64,000 nucleotides of DNA, from assembly GCF_900112595.1 (NCBI RefSeq), contig NZ_FOMI01000002.1:202690-266689 (forward strand), in the 5' to 3' direction. The notes beneath the pieces are model-generated. The model saw nothing but the letters and a program-made list of their open reading frames with translations, made no database searches and was not told the DNA's origin. The position numbers were made by a program, and so were the translations under genes. This stretch comes from Algibacter pectinivorans (GTDB taxonomy: Bacteria; Bacteroidota; Bacteroidia; Flavobacteriales; Flavobacteriaceae). Positions 26,372-33,497 of this stretch are shown here, in pieces (positions within the stretch are counted from its first letter, which is position 1; every line of letters starts with the position of its first letter).

Positions 26372-26444
26372 TGTTATTAAACAGGTTTATATTAATAATC
26401 TATTAATCCACCTCGAAACAATAGTTAAAATTGATACAACGCCC

Positions 26445-27548
26445 TTAAATAACCTCAAACAATTTCCCAGGAAGCGGTCTTACAACGCCTTTAAGCTCCA
26501 TATTTAAAAGGGTTCCAGAGACTTTAAAAATAGGCAAATTACAGTTTAATGCAATGCTATCTAACTGTTGTTTATCGTTTTCCTTTAAGTAATTATAAAT
26601 CACTTTTTCGGTGGCATCTAGCTCGACAAATAGTTGCTTTTGTATAACGGGCTGTTTCTCACTTTCCAATTCCCAACCCAAAATATAAGGCACATCCAAA
26701 GGCGTAGTAAGCATATGCGCTTTTTGGTGCTTAATTAAATTATTACACCCTATACTTTGGCTATCGGTAGTACGACCCGGAACAGCAAACACATCGCGGT
26801 TATACGAGTGCGCAATATCTGCGGAAACCAAACTACCACCTTTTTCGGCCGATTCTATAACAATTGTCGCTTCGCTTAAGCCAGCAATAACTCTATTTCG
26901 CTTTAAAAAATTATTCTTATCAAAGGTATCTGTACTCCAAAAGTCGGAGAAAAACCCACCGTTTTTTTCCATATCAACCATATACTTTTTATGCACTTTC
27001 GGGTAAATTTGATTTAGTCCATGCGCTAAACAGGCTACCGTTTGCAACTTATGCTTCATAGCCGCTTTGTGTGCCGTAATATCCGTACCATAAGCAAAAC
27101 CCGAAACAATTATAGGATTATATACGGCTAATTGCTCCACCAAATTTTCGCAAAAGGCTATACCACTAGTAGTAATCTTTCTGGCACCGACTATGCTAAT
27201 AATAGGTTGGTTTTTTAAATCTATATTTCCGGTCTGGAACAACAAAATAGGGCTATCAATGCAGTGCTTTAGCTTTTCAGGGTAGTTAGCCTCGTTAAAA
27301 TAAGACACCTCAATATTATTTTCCTTTATAAACCGAATCTCTTTTTCGGCTTCCTTTACATGGTGAGGCTTAAACAAATCGCTAATAGTAACGCTTCCTA
27401 TACCATCTATTTTAAGTAAGTTTTGCGATTTCTCTTTTAAAACCGCCTCGGCAGAACCACAATGCGAAATCAGTCGTTTAGCAGTAATATCGCCAATATT
27501 TGGCACATGTTGCAAGGCTAAAGTATAAAGCAAATCATTTTCTGTCAT
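26445..27548 (-). CDS. dprA: DNA-processing protein DprA/Smf
   Basis: DprA loads RecA onto incoming single-stranded DNA during transformation. The 367-residue protein has an N-terminal helix-hairpin-helix/SAM-like part (VPNIGDITAKRLISHCGS), the Rossmann core with SIVGARKITTSGIAFCENL and SGFAYGTDITAHKAAM, GGSLVSADIAHSYNRDVFAVPG, and a C-terminal winged-helix DML1-like domain (EKVIYNYLKENDKQQLDSIA). All three parts are intact. It is divergent from the HU/SPOR gene. It is common in Bacteroidota regardless of proven competence. Confidence 0.95.
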   Translation of the reverse strand: MTENDLLYTLALQHVPNIGDITAKRLISHCGSAEAVLKEKSQNLLKIDGIGSVTISDLFKPHHVKEAEKEIRFIKENNIEVSYFNEANYPEKLKHCIDSPILLFQTGNIDLKNQPIISIVGARKITTSGIAFCENLVEQLAVYNPIIVSGFAYGTDITAHKAAMKHKLQTVACLAHGLNQIYPKVHKKYMVDMEKNGGFFSDFWSTDTFDKNNFLKRNRVIAGLSEATIVIESAEKGGSLVSADIAHSYNRDVFAVPGRTTDSQSIGCNNLIKHQKAHMLTTPLDVPYILGWELESEKQPVIQKQLFVELDATEKVIYNYLKENDKQQLDSIALNCNLPIFKVSGTLLNMELKGVVRPLPGKLFEVI

Positions 27549-27652
27549 GCTATCTTATTGATTTTAAAACTACAATAAAAGAATTTTTACTTTGTTAATA
27601 AAAAGTTCGCCCTAAATTTTAATACAAACTACTTTTTTATAACTTTGTTTTT

Positions 27653-28588
27653 ATGCAATTAGAAACCTACATAAGCGACTTACTATATAGATATGAGTGC
27701 GTTACCATTCCTGAGTTTGGTGCCTTTTTAACGCAGCAAGTATCTGCAAGCATTAATGATGCTACAAATACCTTTCATGCACCTAAAAAAGTGGTGTCAT
27801 TTAACGAGCAAATTCAGCAAAACGATGGTTTATTGGCACATTATATTGCCGATGTAGAAAAAATCCCTTTCGAGGCAGCAAACAAAAAAATTGCAAAACG
27901 TGTTAAACTTTTAAAGTCTTATTTAACACAAGGCGAAACGCTTACTTTTAAAAACATAGGCGAAATCGTTTTTAATAAAGAAGGTAAAATTTTATTTGAG
28001 CCTACGTATCATTTAAATTATTTAACCGATTCTTTTGGACTTTCTCAATTTGTAGCACCTGCCGTAACACGCGAGGTTTACAAAGAAGAAGCCGAAGCCA
28101 TAGAAAAAGTAATTCCTATTGGTGTAACACCAGAAAAGCGCAAGTCTAAATCGTATTTAAAATATGCTGCAGTCGCTTTAATAGCCTTAACTTTAGGTGG
28201 TTTTGGAGCTTCTAATTATTATGTAGGCCAAATTGAGCAACATAACCAAATTGCACAAAGACAAGCCACACAGCAGTTAGATACTAAAATACAACAAGCC
28301 ACTTTTAACCTAAACCCGTTACCAGCAATTACCTTAAACGTTACCAAACAAACAGGTAATTACCATATTGTAGCAGGTGCTTTTAGAGTTGAAGAAAACT
28401 GCGATACCCGAGTAAAACAACTAAAAGCCGATGGTTTTAGTGCCCGAAAAATTGGCACAAACAAATACGGTTTACACCAAGTTGCCTATGCAAGCTACGA
28501 AAGTAGACTAGATGCTTTACAAGCACTTCGAGACATTAAAAAATCGCATAACAGAGACGCTTGGTTACTAGTACAAAAACTAGACTAG
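27653..28588 (+). CDS. HU-CCDC81 plus SPOR domain membrane protein
   Basis: A 311-residue protein joining a DNA-binding-like HU/CCDC81 domain pair (about 1-125; YRYECVTIPEFGAFLTQQ, VSFNEQIQQNDGLLAHYIA) to a transmembrane helix (about 170-190, YAAVALIALTLGGFGASNYY) and a periplasmic SPOR domain (about 235-311, YHIVAGAFRVEENCDTRV). SPOR domains bind denuded septal peptidoglycan, so the protein may link the nucleoid side to the division site. This composite is characteristic of Bacteroidota. A TAACTTTG -7 box lies close upstream. The function of the HU-like part is not proven. Confidence 0.85.
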   Translation: MQLETYISDLLYRYECVTIPEFGAFLTQQVSASINDATNTFHAPKKVVSFNEQIQQNDGLLAHYIADVEKIPFEAANKKIAKRVKLLKSYLTQGETLTFKNIGEIVFNKEGKILFEPTYHLNYLTDSFGLSQFVAPAVTREVYKEEAEAIEKVIPIGVTPEKRKSKSYLKYAAVALIALTLGGFGASNYYVGQIEQHNQIAQRQATQQLDTKIQQATFNLNPLPAITLNVTKQTGNYHIVAGAFRVEENCDTRVKQLKADGFSARKIGTNKYGLHQVAYASYESRLDALQALRDIKKSHNRDAWLLVQKLD

Positions 28589-28671
28589 TTTACAATATCC
28601 TTTTTCTTTACTGTAAATTCAAACAATAAATGCTATTAGTTTGTAACTTTGCCGCATTATAAAAATCTACA

Positions 28672-29181
28672 ATGCAAGCAAAAACACCCGAACAATCTAA
28701 AACAACCATGACAGATTTGGTTTTACCCAGTGAAACCAACCCACTAAACAACCTTTTTGGTGGCGAATTATTAGCGCGTATGGATCGTGCGGCTAGTATT
28801 GCTGCGCGTCGTCATTCCAGACGCATTGTAGTAACCGCATCTGTAAACCACGTGGCGTTTAATCGTGCTGTACCTTTAGGAAGCGTTGTAACTGTAGAAG
28901 CTAAAGTATCGCGTGGGTTTAACACCTCTATGGAAGTTTTTATTGATGTTTGGATGGAAGATCGCGAATCTGGAGCCCGAACAAAAGCCAACGAAGCCAT
29001 TTATACCTTTGTGGCTGTCGATGAAACCGGACGCCCAGTAAAAGTACCCCAAGTAAAACCAGAAACCGAACTTGAAATAGAGCGTTTTGAGGCCGCTTTA
29101 CGCCGAAAACAACTTAGTCTATTACTTGCAGGAAAAATAAAGCCTAACGAAGCTACAGAGTTAAAAGCGCTGTTCGATTAG
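28672..29181 (+). CDS. acyl-CoA thioesterase, hotdog fold (YciA/BACH-like)
   Basis: A 169-residue cytosolic thioesterase that hydrolyses acyl-CoA to free acid. The hotdog signature is visible: NPLNNLFGGELLARMDRAAS (catalytic Asp in the MD segment), VVTASVNHVAFNRAVPLGSV, then the core strands VEAKVSRGFNTSMEVFIDVW and ANEAIYTFVAVDETGRP. Chain-length preference cannot be read. TAACTTTG lies upstream as a -7 box. It is the last core gene before the retron-like locus. Confidence 0.88.
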   Translation: MQAKTPEQSKTTMTDLVLPSETNPLNNLFGGELLARMDRAASIAARRHSRRIVVTASVNHVAFNRAVPLGSVVTVEAKVSRGFNTSMEVFIDVWMEDRESGARTKANEAIYTFVAVDETGRPVKVPQVKPETELEIERFEAALRRKQLSLLLAGKIKPNEATELKALFD

Positions 29182-29282
29182 CGTTTTTTTCTGCTATTAG
29201 TAATTTAGATATATTTAAAGCATGGGTTTTGTGTATGAAACGAGGCGTATAAAAAAGCGCTAACTTTTCAGATTAAACACGA

Positions 29283-29302
29283 GCCAAATTTAAAAATTTG
29301 GC
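29283..29302. repeat. perfect hairpin GCCAAATTT-AA-AAATTTGGC downstream of the retron RT
   Basis: A 9-bp perfect stem within the 181-base gap between the thioesterase and the reverse transcriptase genes. There is no T run, so it is not a standard terminator. It could be an mRNA 3' end or the edge of an inserted cassette. Confidence 0.6.
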
Positions 29303-29362
29303 AGTCTGCACAAACACACAAAAACCTTTCGAAAAGCCTGTAATAGCAATATTTTATTTACA

Positions 29363-30211
29363 TCATTGGCAACTGACTTTTTTGCCGTAATTAGCTCTGT
29401 CAACCTTTTCTTTATACCTTTTTAGTCCAGCAATTTGTTCCGCTGTTTTATTATTAGTAGATTCCAATTTTTCTACAAATGATTTAGGTAATTTCAAATG
29501 ATTATTCATTGGATGAAGTCCTGTAATATTTGGATTTCTAGAGTAATTAGTTTTCTTGTGGCTAATTTTATAATCGTTCGTGATAATTTCTAAAATCTTT
29601 GGAATTTTATTCTTAAAATCTTTTGCAGAGGAAAAAGTCATATCATCAACGAATGAAGTAAAAGTCGCATTGTTTTCTTTTGCAAATTCTTGTAATATAT
29701 CTCCAGTTTTGATGAAAACTAAATTAGCCAAAGTTGAAGAAGTTGGTGCTCCTTGTGGAATTCTGCCTTTATAGGTTGTTAACTTTGTTAGAAGGCTTGA
29801 AACTTCTGGCGAAAACCCTTGACTTACGAACATTTTGAAAACAGATTTGTTCGTTATAGATGGAAAAAAATCTTTTAAATCGGTTGTGAATTTATATCTT
29901 TTTCCCTGGTGTTGCTTAGCGTTTGCGACGTTATCTTTCCCTTTTACAGCACCAAACGCATAACTTGGCATTTCAATTTGGCTCAGAATGTTTCTGTGTA
30001 TTCTAGTCTGAATTATTTTCAGTCTTTTTGTACTTGGATTTATTACCCTTTTTTTAGGCTCTCCTTTTGCATCCAATTTTGGTTTATCAAACTTATCTTT
30101 TTTAATTTCAATTTTCTCCCTGTAAAAATTGTCGATATTATTGAGAATTGAATTTATCTCTTTGATATCCACTTTTAAAGTATAAGCTAAATGTTTTGGT
30201 GTGTTAATCAT
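29363..30211 (-). CDS. retron-type reverse transcriptase
   Basis: A 282-residue reverse transcriptase. Retron hallmarks are present: the NAxxH motif as NAKQH (97-101) in GKDNVANAKQHQGKRYKF, palm motif A DLKDFFPSI (111-119), IPQGAPTSSTLANLV (151-165), the catalytic box FVDD (187-190; YxDD with Phe for Tyr) and a VTG-like ITGL (229-232). The C-terminus is short for the family but ends in a basic region. It is the last gene of an operon: its ATG overlaps the TGA of the XRE gene. Retron RTs make msDNA and act in phage defence. A diversity-generating or group II origin is unlikely given NAKQH and ITGL. Confidence 0.9.
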   Translation of the reverse strand: MINTPKHLAYTLKVDIKEINSILNNIDNFYREKIEIKKDKFDKPKLDAKGEPKKRVINPSTKRLKIIQTRIHRNILSQIEMPSYAFGAVKGKDNVANAKQHQGKRYKFTTDLKDFFPSITNKSVFKMFVSQGFSPEVSSLLTKLTTYKGRIPQGAPTSSTLANLVFIKTGDILQEFAKENNATFTSFVDDMTFSSAKDFKNKIPKILEIITNDYKISHKKTNYSRNPNITGLHPMNNHLKLPKSFVEKLESTNNKTAEQIAGLKRYKEKVDRANYGKKVSCQ

Positions 30212-30501
30212 TGAGTAGTAAAAAATTGATTTATCAATGATTTTACAGAAGGTGCAATTATATTGAAAGCATCTTCTTTTTCCGGACTAATATCATCACT
30301 ATCTATTGATAGGAAAAATAGAATAGGCAAAGGTGTTTCTAATTTATTCGAAATCGTTTTTAAAGTCGAAAGGTTCGGTTCCTTGTTGTTATTCTCAATC
30401 TGTGATAAATAAGCTTGAGTAATATCGCAGAGTTCCGCAAATTGGTTTTGTTTTAAACCTTTTTGTTTTCTAATTGATTTTATTGCTAATCCTAAATCCA
30501 T
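30208..30501 (-). CDS. XRE (Cro/CI) family DNA-binding protein of the retron operon
   Basis: A 97-residue protein with a helix-turn-helix at about 5-60 (IRKQKGLKQNQFAELCDITQ, AYLSQIENNNKEPNLSTLK). The C-terminal ~35 residues (ISPEKEDAFNIIAPSVKSLI) do not match a domain I know and may dimerise or bind the RT or msDNA. It overlaps the RT start by four bases (ATGA), implying coupled translation. It may repress the operon through the palindrome at 31202-31216, or be the retron accessory protein itself, as in retron types that carry a small HTH protein. Confidence 0.88.
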   Translation of the reverse strand: MDLGLAIKSIRKQKGLKQNQFAELCDITQAYLSQIENNNKEPNLSTLKTISNKLETPLPILFFLSIDSDDISPEKEDAFNIIAPSVKSLINQFFTTQ

Positions 30502-30537
30502 ATGTTATGTATTTGAAAAAATTTATGGGGTGTCAGG

Positions 30538-30783
30538 TCAGAAAATGTTCGGGAAATCATCAAAACTGGTAATCACTCTGTTGAGTAAATCAATTCCTTT
30601 GAAAACTAAACTCCAATCTATAGGCTTATTATCGCTTTCTTTTTTAGAGTTTTCTAAATATCTAATTGCATTAGATAAATGAACTTTTTCTTCGTCTGAG
30701 AATGAACAACGGTTCTCAGAAAGGATAGTTCTTATACCAAGTATAAGACCATCAACGTGTTGATAATTGTGCTTTTTACGCAT
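30538..30783 (-). CDS. unrecognised 81-residue protein, first gene of the retron operon
   Basis: Start ATG at 30783 gives MRKKHNYQHVDGLILGIRTI; an in-frame TTG at 30810 would add nine residues. The sequence looks helical and charged (FSDEEKVHLSNAIRYLENSK, then VFKGIDLLNRVITSFDDFPN). No domain, signal peptide or membrane helix is visible. It is 36 bases upstream of the XRE gene, on the same strand, directly behind the candidate msr-msd RNA. It is a candidate retron accessory or effector, but no function can be assigned. Confidence 0.7.
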   Translation of the reverse strand: MRKKHNYQHVDGLILGIRTILSENRCSFSDEEKVHLSNAIRYLENSKKESDNKPIDWSLVFKGIDLLNRVITSFDDFPNIF

Positions 30784-30839
30784 ATCTTTTATGTATTTAA
30801 TTAAAGGCAATATCGCCTTGCTACATTTGCAATACGCTT

Positions 30840-31149
30840 GTAATTAAATCCAATATGCGTTGTTCACATTATCACCCCAAAATTATTCCTTGCTACTTAT
30901 AATAAATGCGTCATAATGACTTTTTAGCAAGTTATCAGTTTTATTCATTTCAAGTTGACTTAAAGCGTTTTTAGGGGTTTTCCTAAATGCATCTTTACAG
31001 CTTTCCTTGTTGAATGACTTCGAGTTTTCAGCGTTTGCTTAAACCGAGTTTCAACGTCGTTCTCTTTATAGAGCGCTACGTGTCGTCGCCAATAGAACCA
31101 TAATTGGTTGTGTAACTTAATACACTTTAGTAGTTTGGATATTAATTAC
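30840..31149 (-). ncRNA. candidate retron msr-msd RNA
   Basis: The segment is bounded by complementary arms: a1 GTAATTAATATCCAA (31135-31149, minus) and a2 TTGGATTTAATTAC (30840-30853, minus), 14 pairs with one bulged base. Just inside a1 come three consecutive hairpins: GTGTA/TACAC (31110-31125), CCAAT/ATTGG with a 9-nt loop (31089-31107), and ACGT..CTCT/AGAG..ACGT (31054-31081). A strong promoter lies ~37 bases before a1 and the RT operon follows, the usual retron order. The branching G and msd stem are not identified. Two overlapping frames (30960-31145 and 30883-31038) lack stops, so a decayed gene is the alternative. Confidence 0.5.
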
Positions 31150-31185
31150 TACAATTTTCAATACTCTTTCAAAGAACTTAGGATG

Positions 31186-31216
31186 CAAAGATAAAAGTTA
31201 TTTTGGATTCTCCAAA
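31186..31216 (-). promoter_or_regulatory. retron operon promoter with overlapping palindrome
   Basis: On the minus strand TTG (31213-31215), 19-base spacer, TATCTTTG (31186-31193): a full Bacteroidota consensus. The palindrome TTTGGATTCTCCAAA (31202-31216) covers the -33 element and could be the operator of the XRE protein. Confidence 0.65.
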
Positions 31217-31472
31217 GAAAATCGTAAAAAATATTACTGTGAGTATATAAAAAGTATTAAATAATATTCTTTAGGAAATAAAAAGTTGGTGATTTATTAC
31301 AATTTTCAGCTTGTGTACAACACGTTATACAACAACCTCTATGTTTTATTTCACAAAAAAACACCGTTAATTAACGCCTTTTAAATGTGGAGTTTTATGT
31401 CACGTAAATGTTTTACTAAAAATCCTAATAGCTAAGGCGTTTTAAATAATAGGTGTAGCTTTTAATCGTGAG
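31217..31472. other. AT-rich gap upstream of the retron promoter, no gene seen
   Basis: No convincing frame on either strand. It contains TTGTGTACAACACGTTATAC (31311-31330), a small CGTT/AACG hairpin near 31364-31375 followed on the minus strand by a T run that may weakly terminate the envC operon, and nothing else I can name. Confidence 0.5.
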
Positions 31473-31492
31473 ATTCCTGCTTTCGCAGGAAT
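31473..31492. repeat. 20-nt ATTCCTGC hairpin, copy 1
   Basis: In transcript sense ATTCCTGC-GAAA-GCAGGAAT, 7 bases after the EnvC-like gene stop. One of five copies in the window placed at gene 3' ends. Confidence 0.85.
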
Positions 31493-31499
31493 GTGTGAG

Positions 31500-32729
31500 T
31501 TACATTTTATAAATCCAACTCGCAGGATTCTCGGTTGCAGTACCTTTAGATAGCGTAAAACTTAATATTGTTTCACCGTTTGATGGGTTTGTAAACACCT
31601 CGCCAATAACCTGCTTGGTTTTAACCTTATCCCCTTTTTTAACATACACTTGCGATAAGTTTCGGTAAAGTGTCAGGTAATTTCCGTGGCGAATCATGAC
31701 TATAGGGTTCACGTTTTTCATTTTAAGAATCTCGCTTACTTCGCCATCAAAAACCGCTCTGGCTTTTGCGCCTTTTTCGGTAGCAATACGCACACCGTTA
31801 CTATTTATGGTTAACGATCTATCAATAGGATGCGGTTGTTTACCATAACCTAAACGCACAAACCCTTTTTCGACTGGCCAAGGTAATTTTCCTTTATTCG
31901 AAATAAAGTTAGAGGCTAGCACCTCTTCTTCAGCTGTTAAAGCAAAACTTTTAGAACTGGTGGTTTTCCCCGCTTTTTTGTTAGATTTTGCAATAGCCGC
32001 TTTAATAATACGGTCTATTTCTCTATCAATTTTATCGGCTTCGCGTTGCTTTTGTTTAATTTCGGCAACATACCTAGACATGTTCTTTTTTAAGGCCGCC
32101 ATAACCACTTCGTGCTGTTTACGTTCGGCTTCTAAGGATTTTTGAACCACTCTGTTTTCGGCAATTAATTTCTTTTTATCCTCTTGTTGCTTTAATAAAC
32201 TCGCATTAATATCTTGCAGCTCCAGCGTTTTAGCCTTTATAATCTCGCCTTGTTGCTTCTGGTGGTCCGAGTATTGCTTTATGTACTGCAAGCGCTTATA
32301 AGCTTGCTTAAAATCGTTACTAGACAGCAAAAACATAATACGACTCTGTTGGTTTTTGCTTTTATAAGACTTCACAATCATAGCAGCATAATCTTCCTTT
32401 AACTGCTTTAGCTCGTCTCTTAAATTAGATATTTTATTTTGGTTTGTGTTTATCTCTCGTGTAAGTAAATTGGCTTGCTGGTTGGTTACCTTTATTAAAT
32501 TAGAAAGCACACTAATTTTATGGTTAAAATCTTCAATTAAACTAAGCTCGGACTTTGTTTTAGATTTAGTCTGGTTGCGTAACTCGTTAATTTTTTCAAT
32601 TTCTCTGCGCAGCTCTTGTCGGCGAGATTCTAGTTGCTTCTGCTTATCGCTTTGCGAAAAACTAAAACTACTGCACAACAAAAACCCTAAAATAAAAATA
32701 AGCCGGTATGTACTTTTACTCACTTTCAT
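31500..32729 (-). CDS. EnvC-like murein hydrolase activator (coiled coil plus M23/LytM domain)
   Basis: A 409-residue exported protein. A signal peptide (FILGFLLCSSFSFSQ) precedes a long coiled coil (about 25-250, dense in Gln, Lys, Glu) and a C-terminal LytM domain (about 285-409). In the LytM part the zinc ligands look degenerate: the usual final HxH is replaced by SFTLSKG, so the protein is probably a catalytically dead activator like EnvC rather than an endopeptidase. It is last in a three-gene run: its ATG directly follows the DUF4292 stop. Activation of amidases during division is the family role; here it is inferred. Confidence 0.88.
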   Translation of the reverse strand: MKVSKSTYRLIFILGFLLCSSFSFSQSDKQKQLESRRQELRREIEKINELRNQTKSKTKSELSLIEDFNHKISVLSNLIKVTNQQANLLTREINTNQNKISNLRDELKQLKEDYAAMIVKSYKSKNQQSRIMFLLSSNDFKQAYKRLQYIKQYSDHQKQQGEIIKAKTLELQDINASLLKQQEDKKKLIAENRVVQKSLEAERKQHEVVMAALKKNMSRYVAEIKQKQREADKIDREIDRIIKAAIAKSNKKAGKTTSSKSFALTAEEEVLASNFISNKGKLPWPVEKGFVRLGYGKQPHPIDRSLTINSNGVRIATEKGAKARAVFDGEVSEILKMKNVNPIVMIRHGNYLTLYRNLSQVYVKKGDKVKTKQVIGEVFTNPSNGETILSFTLSKGTATENPASWIYKM

Positions 32730-33497
32730 TTATAGCTCAATTTCTTCAAAACCCGAAGGTATTTTAAACGGAAAACGTAACGCCTCGTTTAAAGACACAC
32801 TTTTCATTTCTAATTCTATAAGCATTTCCTCGTTCGCCTCAACAGCAATTACTTTTATTAACTCCGGAATAATTTGACTATCCACATCTTGATACTTTAA
32901 ATAATCGATTTGTAAATGCCTAAATTCCTTGGGTTGCGATATTTGCTGCGATTTTACCTTAAAGTTCGATGCGTTTAATAAAAAGAAAATCTCGAATAAC
33001 GCTCGCTGATTTTTTGGCTGAACAATATAAGCTTCTTGGTCTACACTGGTTGTGTAATCGCTAGCGTTTAAATTGTATAAGGTTTCGCCTAACAGTAAAT
33101 TCTCAACCTTATTAAAATCCAACTCGGTGCCCAGTAAATCGCTTAAATATTTGTAATCGCCATCAAAATACGTTTTATCCAACTTATTGTAAAAGCTCAC
33201 TTTTTCTGGAGTTACCAAAGCGCGTATAACAGAAAACGGCGCGTTTATCCATATGGATTCGCCCTTTTTGGCTCTAAAAGTAACCGTGTGCGACTGCGAT
33301 TTTCCCTTTTGTGTATAGCTTATTTTTAGTCTAGATTGCAAAGTTTTAAAAGTGGCAACTTGTTTAGCGTTTTCCTTTATAACTTGTCGTGTAGATAAAT
33401 TTAAATTAGCCTCACCACCTCTTACTGTTTTTGCAGATTTACAATTAAACAGTAGTATAGTACATAAGCCTAAAATAATTTTTGAAGTTGTTTGCAT
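32730..33497 (-). CDS. DUF4292 lipoprotein
   Basis: A 255-residue lipoprotein with signal peptide and lipobox LLFNC (residues ~15-19). The mature part is beta-rich with SRLKISYTQKGKSQSHTVTF and GESIWINAPFSVIRALVTPE, a shape reminiscent of LolA/LolB-like carriers, although that likeness is only an impression. The DUF4292 family lies next to the EnvC-like gene in many flavobacteria. Its start overlaps the upstream TPR stop by one base and its stop touches the next ATG. Function unknown; an envelope role is likely. Confidence 0.82.
   Translation of the reverse strand: MQTTSKIILGLCTILLFNCKSAKTVRGGEANLNLSTRQVIKENAKQVATFKTLQSRLKISYTQKGKSQSHTVTFRAKKGESIWINAPFSVIRALVTPEKVSFYNKLDKTYFDGDYKYLSDLLGTELDFNKVENLLLGETLYNLNASDYTTSVDQEAYIVQPKNQRALFEIFFLLNASNFKVKSQQISQPKEFRHLQIDYLKYQDVDSQIIPELIKVIAVEANEEMLIELEMKSVSLNEALRFPFKIPSGFEEIEL

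Noticed and set aside
29363-30211. Group II intron or diversity-generating RT
   Set aside because: No maturase or HNH domain, no template/variable repeats nearby, and the NAxxH and ITG motifs point to a retron.
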